Shown here piece by piece: positions 52,430-60,411 of a stretch of DNA of 64,000 bases (the stretch's first letter is position 1; every line of letters starts with the position of its first letter). The stretch covers positions 4,015,226 to 4,079,225 of the forward strand of contig CP059069.1 in the NCBI GenBank assembly GCA_017798145.1, read 5' to 3'. Under the pieces are notes generated by a model. The model did no database searches. It saw nothing but the letters and a program-made list of their open reading frames with translations, and was not told the origin of the DNA. The translations under genes and the position numbers were made by a program. This DNA is from Akkermansiaceae bacterium. Lineage in GTDB: Bacteria; Verrucomicrobiota; Verrucomicrobiia; Verrucomicrobiales; Akkermansiaceae.

Positions 52430-53014
52430 ATGAAAATCCCATCCAATCAATCCCCCAAAACGGGATTCACCCTCGTCGAGCTGCTGGTCGTCATCGCCAT
52501 CATCGCAACCCTCGCCGCCGCCGCGTTTTCCATTGGCCCAGCCGCCATGAACAAGGCGAGGAAACTCTCCGCGCAGAATGCCGCCACTTCGGTGGCCACG
52601 GCGGTGAACCAATTCTACACGGAATACTCCGCGCTGCCGGATCCAGGCACGAACACTGCAGAGACCGAGTTCAGCACCACGGCTGGGAACGGGATCAAGC
52701 TGCTTGAGATTCTCGCAGGTCTCGACGACAGCGATCAGAACGCCCGCAAGATCCGATTTTTCAGCGGCAAGGAGGCCAAGAACCGCAAGGATGGCGTCGA
52801 ATATTCAAGCGATGGCAAAGCCATAAGGGGCATGTATGACCCGTGGGGCAGGCCTTTCTACATCCGCATGGATTACGATTACGATGAGAGGCTCACCGTC
52901 AAGCCGGGAAGCACTCCCGCCGTGACGCTTAACGGAAGGAGGGTGGCCGTCTACAGCCTCGGGGTGCCCGAGGATAGCGATGCCAAGCCCAACACGATCG
53001 TAAAGACCTGGTGA
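52430..53014 (+). CDS. Type II secretion/pilin-like pseudopilin (GspG-like)
   Basis: 194 residues. It has the class III signal peptide and cleavage site GFTLVELLVVIAIIATLAAAAF (read as GFTLVE then the helix), cut after Gly12, with Glu five residues into the mature protein. The rest is a short alpha segment and a beta-rich globular domain (ARKLSAQNAATSVATAVNQF; GMYDPWGRPFYIRMDYDYDE) of the GspG or prepilin-type cleavage/methylation family. These are abundant as isolated genes in Verrucomicrobiota and may serve a type II secretion or surface filament system encoded elsewhere. No peptidase or secretin is in the window. The gene has its own apparent promoter region upstream. Confidence 0.9.
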   Translation: MKIPSNQSPKTGFTLVELLVVIAIIATLAAAAFSIGPAAMNKARKLSAQNAATSVATAVNQFYTEYSALPDPGTNTAETEFSTTAGNGIKLLEILAGLDDSDQNARKIRFFSGKEAKNRKDGVEYSSDGKAIRGMYDPWGRPFYIRMDYDYDERLTVKPGSTPAVTLNGRRVAVYSLGVPEDSDAKPNTIVKTW

Positions 53015-53033
53015 CCGGAATTTTCTCACCTAG

Positions 53034-53046
53034 CCTGAAATTCAGG
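53034..53046 (+). terminator. Weak hairpin after the pseudopilin gene
   Basis: CCTGA-AAT-TCAGG (53034-53046) is a short perfect stem with a 3-base loop, 20 bases after the stop. The bases following are T-rich but interrupted (TTTACTTAAGGATTTTT). It could be a weak terminator or simply a palindrome. Confidence 0.3.
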
Positions 53047-53080
53047 TTTACTTAAGGATTTTTCCGGCTAGACTGTTGCC

Positions 53081-53245
53081 GTGAAAATTCTATTTGCCAT
53101 CACCGCAGCCTTCACCCTGGTTTCCTGCAACACTTCCATTGGCATCTGGAGGGACACAAAGGCCGGATTCAACTGGACAAAAGAAAGGATCCAGGGCTCC
53201 GGGGGAGGGGGGCAGGATTATGAATACGGTGCGCCGGTGTATTGA
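53081..53245 (+). CDS. 54-residue small lipoprotein, entericidin-like
   Basis: A GTG-started frame of 54 codons. The N-terminus is MKILFAITAAFTLVSCNTS: a Lys, a hydrophobic run and a lipobox L-V-S-C with the lipidated cysteine at position 16. The short mature part holds SIGIWRDTKAGFNWTKERIQG and ends in a glycine-rich, Tyr-containing tail. The size, lipobox and SIG-x-x-x-D pattern recall entericidin-type membrane lipoproteins, tiny proteins of uncertain, stress-related role. The coding sequence overlaps a possible start of the FadL gene in another frame (53220). A translated, conserved lipobox at this size is good evidence but not proof. Confidence 0.6.
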   Translation: MKILFAITAAFTLVSCNTSIGIWRDTKAGFNWTKERIQGSGGGGQDYEYGAPVY

Positions 53246-54425
53246 ATTCATGCTCCATCCCCTCAAAACCCATTGCCTTTCCTTGGCTTGCCTAGCCCCG
53301 GGCCTTGCCGCCGCAGCCGGCTACTATCTGCCCAACCAAGATGCTTTCGCCACGGCGCGCGGCAACGCTTTCGTTGCGACTGCGGATAGCCCGGCAGCCG
53401 TTTTCTACAATCCGGCGGGATTGACCCAACTGGAGTCGCCGCAAGCCCATGTGGGATTGTATTCCATCGTTCTGGGGAACCAGGCCGAAGTGGGGGGCAT
53501 GAAGTCCGATGCGAAAACCGAGTTGCAGGCGGCTCCGCATGTTTTTTATTCCCGTCCGCTCAGTGACAGGCTGACATTCGGGTTCGGCCTGAACAGCCCC
53601 TTCGGCCTGGGCACCGACTGGGGTCGCAACACGAACTTCAGCCCGGTGGTCACGGAAGCGCGCCTGACATATCTCTCGACCACAGCCGCCGTCGCATACG
53701 AGGTGTCCGAGACATTTTCGGTCGGTGGCTCGATATCGGTGAACTATGCGGACCTGTTGCTGGAGCAGGGACTCGGCCCGCCCGGAAGTTTCCTCCGCTT
53801 CGAAGGCAGCGACATCGGACTTTCCGCTGCATTGGGCGTACGCTGGGAGCCACATGATCGTCACGCATTCGGGGCGATGTTATCCAGCGGCTCCACATTC
53901 GATCTCGATGGCAAGACGGTTTCGAGCATCCTTCCCGGGGACAATTCCTCGGAGTTCGAGTTCCTCACCCCGGCGAGGGCGGCCATCGGTTATTCATACC
54001 GCCCCGCGCCGGGCTGGAACATCGAGGCGAATGTCGAATGGCTGGACTGGGATTCCCTGGACAGCCTGAACCTGAGCTCCGCGTCCGTGGGCGGCAACCT
54101 CCCCGTAGCGTTCAACTGGAAATCGTCCTTCATTTACGAGATCGGGGCATCCTATACCACGGAGAGCGGGCACGTTTTTGCCGCCGGATATGATTTCAAC
54201 ATGAATGCACAGCCCGACCGGGATTTCACCCCGGGGGTATCCGATGCAGACCGCCATTGGTTCAATCTCGGTTACGGGCGCCGCCAGGAAGATTCGTTTT
54301 GGATGCTGGCCTACCAGTTCGGTTACTCGAACAGGACGGTTGATGGTGCCGCCAATCCGCTAGTGAACGGGAAGTACGAATCACGCCACAACGCGCTGGT
54401 GTTCACATGGCGGAAGGATTTCTGA
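53220..54425 (+). CDS. FadL/OmpP1-type outer-membrane transport protein
   Basis: 401 residues from the ATG at 53220, supported by a purine-rich GGGAGGGGGG stretch about 10 bases upstream. The ATG at 53250 (391 residues, MLHPLKTHCLSLACLA) is an alternative just after the lipoprotein stop. A signal peptide ends near AAAAGYY. The mature start FATARGNAFVATADSPAAVFYNPAGL contains the FadL-family NPAG motif. The rest has alternating amphipathic strands of a 14-stranded barrel and ends in a terminal Phe (WRKDF), the outer-membrane insertion signal. FadL-type porins import long-chain fatty acids or other hydrophobic molecules. It is coupled to two SDR dehydrogenase genes (TGATG at 54423-54427), suggesting joint uptake and oxidation or reduction of a lipid-like substrate. 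Confidence 0.9.
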   Translation: MNTVRRCIEFMLHPLKTHCLSLACLAPGLAAAAGYYLPNQDAFATARGNAFVATADSPAAVFYNPAGLTQLESPQAHVGLYSIVLGNQAEVGGMKSDAKTELQAAPHVFYSRPLSDRLTFGFGLNSPFGLGTDWGRNTNFSPVVTEARLTYLSTTAAVAYEVSETFSVGGSISVNYADLLLEQGLGPPGSFLRFEGSDIGLSAALGVRWEPHDRHAFGAMLSSGSTFDLDGKTVSSILPGDNSSEFEFLTPARAAIGYSYRPAPGWNIEANVEWLDWDSLDSLNLSSASVGGNLPVAFNWKSSFIYEIGASYTTESGHVFAAGYDFNMNAQPDRDFTPGVSDADRHWFNLGYGRRQEDSFWMLAYQFGYSNRTVDGAANPLVNGKYESRHNALVFTWRKDF

Positions 54426-55231
54426 TGGAGAGGATCGTTGTCACAGGAGCGAGTTCCGGCATCGGGCGTGAGCTTTCCGTCCAGTTGGCTCAGCCGGGGC
54501 GGGAGTTTTGGCTCATCGGCCGCGATACTGTCCGTCTTGCTGAGGTTGCGGCGATTGTCCGTGGCAAGGGTGCGACGGCGGAGACCGTGGAACTCGACCT
54601 CGGTGACCTTGGCGCTGCAGGGGATTTCCTGAGCCGGAACTTCCCGGAATCGAAAGGCGTGGATTGGGTCTATCTTTGCGCAGCCATCACCGCATTCGGG
54701 GAGGTCAAGGACACCTTGATCGGCGACTGGGAGCGGCTCTACCGCCTTAACCTGCTCAGCCCAGTGCAACTGGCGAGGCATTTCTATGCGAACATGGCAG
54801 GGAAACGGCGGGGGCACATCGTGCTCATTTCTTCGCTCGCGGCATACGCCGGGTACCCGACAGCCACTGCGTATGCGACGATGAAAGCAGGTTTGCTGGG
54901 ACTGTATCGCTCGCTGTACCACGAGGGGGCTAGCCACGGGATCAGGATCCACCATGTTTCACTGGGTTATGTGGGAACGGGCATCTACAAGTCGGCGATT
55001 TATCGGAACACCACGTATGAAAAGACCATGGAGGGCATCCGCAGGCTTGGGTTCGGCTTCCTGTCCGCCGAGGAAGCGGCAAGGAAAATCATTTCTGAGG
55101 CAGCGAAGGGCAAGTCCGAGTTTGCCGTGCCGGCGTATGCCACGGCGATGAAATGGGTTGCGCCGCGAATGCCTTTCCTGATCGGGATCATTCACCGCCG
55201 CATCATGAGGATATTCAGGCAACTGGCATGA
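54425..55231 (+). CDS. Short-chain dehydrogenase/reductase 1
   Basis: 268 residues from the ATG at 54425, which overlaps the FadL stop. It is a classical SDR: cofactor-binding TGASSGIG (about 7-14), a DLGDLG-type acidic position after strand 3, the N-[AS]-A equivalent in LCAAITAFG, catalytic serine in VLISSLAAY and the YxxxK motif in YATMK. The Arg residue in LIGRD after strand 2 favours NADP. The C-terminus ends in a basic, hydrophobic pair of helices (MPFLIGIIHRRIMRIFRQLA), which could attach it to the membrane; such tails occur in SDRs acting on lipids. It overlaps the second SDR gene (ATGA). Confidence 0.92.
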   Translation: MERIVVTGASSGIGRELSVQLAQPGREFWLIGRDTVRLAEVAAIVRGKGATAETVELDLGDLGAAGDFLSRNFPESKGVDWVYLCAAITAFGEVKDTLIGDWERLYRLNLLSPVQLARHFYANMAGKRRGHIVLISSLAAYAGYPTATAYATMKAGLLGLYRSLYHEGASHGIRIHHVSLGYVGTGIYKSAIYRNTTYEKTMEGIRRLGFGFLSAEEAARKIISEAAKGKSEFAVPAYATAMKWVAPRMPFLIGIIHRRIMRIFRQLA

Positions 55232-56073
55232 AACCCACCGCATCCATGGAAAAAGCGTTCGGCGGAGCGACGGTTGTCCTCACGGGAGCTGCATCGGGGA
55301 TAGGGCGCGGGCTCGCAAAGCTGCTATGCAGGAGCGGAGCGGTGATCCATGCATTGGATGTGGATGGCAAGGGCTTGGAAAGCCTCGTTGCGGAAGCGGA
55401 AGGAAGCGGAGAGATCCATGTCCGTCGCCTGGATGTGACGGATTATGTTTCCTACTCCAAGGCGGTGGAGGGAATCATTGCGCAATCCGGAGCGATCGAC
55501 TTCCTGTTCAACAACGCCGGGGTGACACTGCTGGGCGAGGCGCAGAACATTCCCTTCGAGCGATGGAAATGGCTGCTGGACATCAATCTGATGGGTGCTG
55601 TCCATGGGACGCAGCTGGTCTATCCCGCCATGCTGGAGCGCGGATCCGGCTGCATTGTGAACACGGCATCGATCGCGGGATCGACCGGCTATGCCACGGC
55701 CGCCGCATATACCGCATCGAAGGCTGCGATCCTTGAGTTTTCGCGTTCCCTGAGGGCGGAGGTCGGGGCGAATGGGGTCAAGGTCTGTGTGGTTTGCCCG
55801 GGCTATGTCAACAGCGGGATCTTTGCCGAGGATCGGATCGTAGGGGTCAGCCGGGACGCCATGATCAAGGATCTGCCGGTGGCGATGATGAGTCCGGAGC
55901 GGGCTGCATGGCATTATCTCAAGGGGGTTTCCCTGCGCAAGGAGACGATCATATTCCCGTTTTCCGCACGGTTCCTGTGGTTCCTTTCCTGTTGGTTTCC
56001 CGGGATGCTGCTCCCTTTCCAACGGCGCTTCATGCGTGTGTTCCAGGGTGGCGGAGGGAAAGGCGTGTCATGA
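55228..56073 (+). CDS. Short-chain dehydrogenase/reductase 2
   Basis: 281 residues from the ATG at 55228, coupled to the preceding stop. It has SDR motifs TGAASGIG (about 20-27), NNAGVT, the catalytic serine in VNTASIAGS and YxxxK in YTASK. HALDVDG after strand 2 has an acidic residue, favouring NAD over NADP, so the two neighbouring SDRs may use different cofactors. The C-terminus again ends in a hydrophobic/basic segment (FLWFLSCWFPGMLLPFQRRF) that looks membrane-associated. With FadL and SDR1 it forms a three-gene unit, presumably for a hydrophobic hydroxylated or ketonic compound. It is convergent with the AraC-type gene, 30 bases away. Confidence 0.92.
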   Translation: MKPTASMEKAFGGATVVLTGAASGIGRGLAKLLCRSGAVIHALDVDGKGLESLVAEAEGSGEIHVRRLDVTDYVSYSKAVEGIIAQSGAIDFLFNNAGVTLLGEAQNIPFERWKWLLDINLMGAVHGTQLVYPAMLERGSGCIVNTASIAGSTGYATAAAYTASKAAILEFSRSLRAEVGANGVKVCVVCPGYVNSGIFAEDRIVGVSRDAMIKDLPVAMMSPERAAWHYLKGVSLRKETIIFPFSARFLWFLSCWFPGMLLPFQRRFMRVFQGGGGKGVS

Positions 56074-56103
56074 GGCGTGCCGGACGCCATCTGATGGAAA
56101 AGC

Positions 56104-56529
56104 TCAGGCTTGGGGATCCAGCATACCCTTCACCCGCCCGGTCTCCTGGTTGCGGAATTCGGAGGGCGATAACATGTAGCAGCTCCGGAATTCCCGGTTG
56201 AAGCTTTTCTGTTCCTTGAATCCGAGATGTTCCGCGACTTCCTTGATGGCCATACCGCTCCTTAGCAGGGTTCTTGCATATACCATGCGCTCGGATTTGA
56301 GCCATTGCTTGGGGCAGATGCCGATTTCTTCCGCAAACAGGCGGCGGAAGTGGCGGGTTGAGAGGTCAATCCTCTGCGACACGGCATCGAGCCTGAACTG
56401 GCAGGCAACCGCGAGCTTGAAGAGAGATATGGTCTCCCCCGTAGGCAGGGCGACATGCACAATGCCGCCCATGCGGACAATCCGGTTTTCCCGTGAAATG
56501 ATGTACATGTAAGATCCTAAGATAATCAA
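56104..56529 (-). CDS. Short AraC-type transcriptional regulator
   Basis: 141 residues, mostly the AraC/XylS DNA-binding domain with its two helix-turn-helix units: LAVACQFRLDAVSQRIDLST and HFRRLFAEEIGICPKQWLKSE, then LLRSGMAIKEVAEHLGF and FNREFRSCYMLSPSEFR. About 35 residues precede it, so there is no room for a cupin ligand-binding domain. It may respond to a partner or act by its own level. An ATG at 56508 (MYIISRENR) may be the true start. It is transcribed towards the FadL-SDR-SDR unit from the opposite strand and lies downstream of the PhcB-like operon, a candidate regulator for either. Confidence 0.88.
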   Translation of the reverse strand: MIILGSYMYIISRENRIVRMGGIVHVALPTGETISLFKLAVACQFRLDAVSQRIDLSTRHFRRLFAEEIGICPKQWLKSERMVYARTLLRSGMAIKEVAEHLGFKEQKSFNREFRSCYMLSPSEFRNQETGRVKGMLDPQA

Positions 56530-56613
56530 GAGATTCCAATCGTCAAGCTCTTATGGCAGATCTCGGGCATGAGCCGGATCTGCTCCCTCCGATTTCCCGT
56601 CGATGTTGCGAAT

Positions 56614-57666
56614 TCAGAGGATGCCGAGGGCGGCGGAGACGAGGAGTTCGTCCTCGAAGAGCCATTTCGCCGCTTCAGAGCCGGGCGATGGGGATCCGCT
56701 TGCCTTGGATTCCGGTCTGGCCGCGATCTCGAGGACTAGGGTCGAGCTGCGTTTCCGAGTTGCGAAGTATCCGGCGTCATGGATTGCCATGTGGCTGGCG
56801 AGTGCGCGGATTGCAGCCTGGGAAGCGTCCGTGCCGGTATCGCCGCCTAACAGGGACTCGAGCATGGCGGGGGTGGGATCACTGCCGCCGCGGATTTTGA
56901 TCGATCCCGTGTCATCTTTCGATACCGTGGCGCCGAGCGAATCCGCGAGCTCCGCTGCGCGTGCATCGATGCCGCTTGCGGAGAGTGCTTCGGGCAGCGC
57001 GGACTCCAGCATGGTGGCAAGCTCGATCTGGCGTGAATGGAGTTTCGTGAGATCAGGTGTGGTGGTCATCAGTTTCGGATCCATTACGAAGTCCGGCGAC
57101 GAGATGCAGAGGCGGACGAATGAAGCGATGGCTTCCGATGCGTGTGCACATGGGATGGCGCTGCATACGGGGACGAATGCGAACGCGGCAAGCCGGTTGG
57201 CGACAAGGACGTTGCCTATGGCCAGCATTTTTGCGGAAAGCAGCGAGTCCCGTTCCCTCTTGAGGATATAGAACTCCATGGCGCGCCGGAGTGTGACCTC
57301 GAGCTGTGGGATGTCCCAGGGCTTGGTGATGTAGCGGAAGATGCCGCCCTTGTTGACGGAGCCGATGGCCGCATCGATGTCGGCGTATGCGGTGGAGAGG
57401 ATCTTGATGACATCCGGATAGTCGGTGGCGATCTTGGAGAGGAAGCCGACGCCGGTTTCGTTGGGCATGCGCTGGTCCGTGACGATGATGCCGATGTCAT
57501 TGGAATTTTCGCGGAACACCTTCAACGCCTCAACACCGTCCTCCGCCTCGAGGATGCGGAACTCGCGCCCGAAGAGTCGCTTGAAATACTTGCGGGAGTT
57601 GGCCTCGTCATCGACGAAAAGGATGGCGTGGCGTTGGTAGTCGTAGCTTTCGTTTGCTTGGCTCAT
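56614..57666 (-). CDS. Response regulator with PhcQ-like receiver and an uncharacterised C-terminal region
   Basis: 350 residues. The receiver domain (about 13-130) has the acidic pocket Asp19-Asp20, the phospho-acceptor Asp64 in IIVTDQRMP, Thr92 in STAYAD and Lys115 in YITKPWD. The stretch TAYADIDAAIGSVNKGGIFR, then YITKPWDIPQL, matches the receiver subtype of RpfG/PhcQ-like regulators. The C-terminal ~210 residues are predicted alpha/beta, with no helix-turn-helix, HD-GYP or GGDEF motif. The end carries TRKRSSTLVLEIAARPES and a Ser/Gly/Pro linker. In Ralstonia, PhcQ is the response regulator ending the phcBSRQ operon. The similarity here rests on receiver type and position only. It starts 3 bases after the kinase stop. 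Confidence 0.85.
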   Translation of the reverse strand: MSQANESYDYQRHAILFVDDEANSRKYFKRLFGREFRILEAEDGVEALKVFRENSNDIGIIVTDQRMPNETGVGFLSKIATDYPDVIKILSTAYADIDAAIGSVNKGGIFRYITKPWDIPQLEVTLRRAMEFYILKRERDSLLSAKMLAIGNVLVANRLAAFAFVPVCSAIPCAHASEAIASFVRLCISSPDFVMDPKLMTTTPDLTKLHSRQIELATMLESALPEALSASGIDARAAELADSLGATVSKDDTGSIKIRGGSDPTPAMLESLLGGDTGTDASQAAIRALASHMAIHDAGYFATRKRSSTLVLEIAARPESKASGSPSPGSEAAKWLFEDELLVSAALGIL

Positions 57667-57669
57667 GAT

Positions 57670-60411
57670 TCAGTGGTGTTGTGGGATAGGGGTGTCAATA
57701 CGGTCTGTCTCCGGGAAAAGGCGCTGCGTTGCGGGAGCTTTTCCGGCGGCTGCGCCGGGAAATAGCAGGCGGATTTCCGTGAATTGCCCGGGTCGGCTCT
57801 CGACGCCGATGGTGGCGTTGTGGTCGCGCAGGATCTGGTGGGAAATGGACAGCCCGAGACCCATGCCTGCACCGACCTCCTTGGAGGTGAAGAAGGGATC
57901 GAAGATCCTGCCGATATCCTCCGGGGGGATGCCGATGCCGTTGTCCCTGAAGGTCACGAGCGAGCTGCCATTCTCGTCGGATGAGGAAACCGAGATGCTG
58001 CCGACAAGGTCCGGTTCCCTGACCTTTCTCTCGCGGATGGCATCGATGCTGTTCTGGAGGAAATTGATGAACACCTGGACGAGCTGGTTGGAGTTACCCT
58101 TGATTTCCGGCGCATCCAGCGATCCCGGGGCGATGCTGATCCCATCGCCCAGCTGGTGGCTCATCATGCGGATGGCCCTGTCTATGGTTTCCCTGAGATC
58201 GAGGAGGGCTTTGGGCGATTCGCTGTTCTCGTCGCGTGTGAACTGGCGCAGGTCGATTACGATCTGGGAGACGCGCGCAACCCCTTCGCGGATGTCCTTA
58301 AGGGTGTCCTCGAAGTCGGTGCGCTCCTCTTCTGGGAGGATATGAGAGAAGGTCGCGAGCGCATGCAGTCCTGCGTTTGCGTAGTTGAGCGGATTGTTGA
58401 TCTCGTGGATGATGCCTGCGCTCATCCTGCCAAGGGCGGAGAGCTTCTCGTTGCGGAGCATGAACACCTCGTTTTCCTTGATCTTGTCGAGGGCGGCATG
58501 GAGATCCCTGTTCATGTCGGCCATTTCCCTGCGGAAGCGCCCCATGAGGATCTGGTTGCGCAACCGCAGGCCAAGCTCGGCTGTGGAAAAGGGCTTTGTC
58601 AGGAAATCGCTGGCTCCGGCCCTGAGCGCATCGAGCTTGGTCTGCTCGTCCGCGCGGGCGGTGAGGATGATGACGGAGGTATCCCGGGTGCCATGGTTTT
58701 CGCGAATTCGGCGGCAGGCCTCCACCCCGTCGAGTTCCGGCATCATGTGGTCGAGGAGGGCGATCTGCGGCCTGTGCAGCTTTGCGAGTTCCAGGGCTTC
58801 CGCACCATCGGCGGCCTCGATGATCTCCACGTCATCGAGCTGCATGATGAGGAAGCGGCGGATGTCCGGCTCGTCATCCGCGATGAGGACTAGGGGCTTC
58901 GCGGTGCTGTCCCGCGCGCCGATCATGGGAGCGGAGGGGTATCCCGCATTTGCCTTGGGCGCCACCTTCGTCCCTGACCTGGTGGGGATCGCCATCGCCG
59001 CTTTCCGGTGGATCGCGACAATCCCGCGCCCGGTCATGATACCCTCGTCCTCTGTGGATGCGCCGCTGGATTCCTCCACCGGAAAGCTGATCCGGAACTC
59101 GGTGCCAACACCGACGCGGCTCGTCACCGCCACCTCCCCGCCCAGGGATTCTGTCACGGAGCGTACGAGGGCGAGGCCGATGCCGCTGCCCTGGAATTTC
59201 CGCGTGGAGGAGGTGTCAACCTGCCAGAAGCGGTCGAAGATCCTCTCCAGGTTTTCCTGCGGGATGCCGACGCCGGTGTCCTTCACGGAGATGCCGAGGC
59301 GTTTCCCGGTGATGCCGAGGTTCACGTCGATGTTGCCGCCAGACGGGGTGAACTTGATCGAGTTTATGACGAGATTGAGGATGATCTTGTCGAACTTGTC
59401 GCGGTCCAGCATGACCACCCCGTGTCCGGTTTGGCAGGTCCACTGGAGGGCTACCCCGTCCTGTTCCGCAAGGTGCCTGAGGGATTTCATCAAGCCCTCG
59501 AAATGCCCCTTCACCTCGGTGGGCTGAAAGTTCAGGTCCGCGTGGCCGGTGTCGAAGCGGACGAGATCGAGGAGATCGTCGATGAGCTTCATGAGCCGCA
59601 GGCCGTTGTGCTCCAGCAGGCCGACCATTTCCGTGGCCCTCGCATCTCCTTTGGTTGCGGAGAATGTTTCACCGAGCTTTTCCGTGATGCCGAGCATGAT
59701 GGTGAGCGGTGTGCGCAGCTCGTGGCTGATGTTCGCGAAGAATCGGGTCTTCGCCTCGTCAAGCTCCCCGAGGCGCTGGTATTGCGAGCGCAGCGTTTCC
59801 CGGGAGCGCTCCACCTCGTCGCGCAGCGCGAACTCGCTGAGGCGCAGCCGTTCGTAGAAATAGCTCCCGACGATCACGAACACGGAGGTGACGAAGAGGA
59901 AATAGGTGTTGTTGAAAAGGATTCTCGGATTCGCTTCATCGAAGGGCAGCGCCACACTGAGGAAATAGCATGCCCCTGTGACAAGCGTCATGAACAGGGA
60001 CTGCCTGAAATTCCACCTCAGCAGCAGTGACAGCCCGACGAGAACGAGATTGAGACCCGCGTAGTAAACCGATTCGCCGCCGCCGGTGAAATGGATCATG
60101 GCACAGATCGAGAGGATGGGGAGGAACGCGATCCATCCGGCGATGAATTCGCTGCGTCCGGAGCCTTGCCTGCCGCGCAGGTCGAGGTAGATGATGAAAA
60201 GCAGCGCGCTGCAGACGATGCGGATGCCGAGGAAGAGCGTGAGGTGCTCCGGAAAGACGATGAAATCGAGCACTAGGCCCGCCAGCATGAAGATTGAGGC
60301 CAGCAACGCCGCCATGCGGGCGTTCGCCACGGACACCTCGCGCTCATAGTTCCTGAACGACTCCCGGACGGACTCCGGGATTTCCTGCGGGTATGACTCA
60401 GCGGCTGCCAA
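57670..60411 (-). CDS. Hybrid sensor histidine kinase with membrane-HK-REC-HK architecture (PhcS-PhcR-like fusion)
   Basis: 913 residues. Six membrane segments (about 31-52, 57-77, 88-108, 115-131, 138-155 and 168-187) are followed by a first kinase: HisKA with His230 in FFANISHELRTPLT, N-box NLVINSIKF (about 346), G1 DTGVGIP and G2 GSGIGLAL. A receiver follows (507-620, LIADDEPDIRRF, Asp554). A second complete kinase then has His669 in GIIHEINNPLNYANAGL, N-box INFLQNSIDAI (782-792), DNGIGIP (823-829) and GMGLGLSI (849-856). Two full kinases flanking one receiver in one chain is unusual. Ralstonia PhcS is a membrane kinase, and PhcR a receiver joined to a kinase domain; head-to-tail fusion of the two gives exactly this order. 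It overlaps the upstream methyltransferase by 14 bases. Confidence 0.93.
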   Translation of the reverse strand: MAAAESYPQEIPESVRESFRNYEREVSVANARMAALLASIFMLAGLVLDFIVFPEHLTLFLGIRIVCSALLFIIYLDLRGRQGSGRSEFIAGWIAFLPILSICAMIHFTGGGESVYYAGLNLVLVGLSLLLRWNFRQSLFMTLVTGACYFLSVALPFDEANPRILFNNTYFLFVTSVFVIVGSYFYERLRLSEFALRDEVERSRETLRSQYQRLGELDEAKTRFFANISHELRTPLTIMLGITEKLGETFSATKGDARATEMVGLLEHNGLRLMKLIDDLLDLVRFDTGHADLNFQPTEVKGHFEGLMKSLRHLAEQDGVALQWTCQTGHGVVMLDRDKFDKIILNLVINSIKFTPSGGNIDVNLGITGKRLGISVKDTGVGIPQENLERIFDRFWQVDTSSTRKFQGSGIGLALVRSVTESLGGEVAVTSRVGVGTEFRISFPVEESSGASTEDEGIMTGRGIVAIHRKAAMAIPTRSGTKVAPKANAGYPSAPMIGARDSTAKPLVLIADDEPDIRRFLIMQLDDVEIIEAADGAEALELAKLHRPQIALLDHMMPELDGVEACRRIRENHGTRDTSVIILTARADEQTKLDALRAGASDFLTKPFSTAELGLRLRNQILMGRFRREMADMNRDLHAALDKIKENEVFMLRNEKLSALGRMSAGIIHEINNPLNYANAGLHALATFSHILPEEERTDFEDTLKDIREGVARVSQIVIDLRQFTRDENSESPKALLDLRETIDRAIRMMSHQLGDGISIAPGSLDAPEIKGNSNQLVQVFINFLQNSIDAIRERKVREPDLVGSISVSSSDENGSSLVTFRDNGIGIPPEDIGRIFDPFFTSKEVGAGMGLGLSISHQILRDHNATIGVESRPGQFTEIRLLFPGAAAGKAPATQRLFPETDRIDTPIPQHH

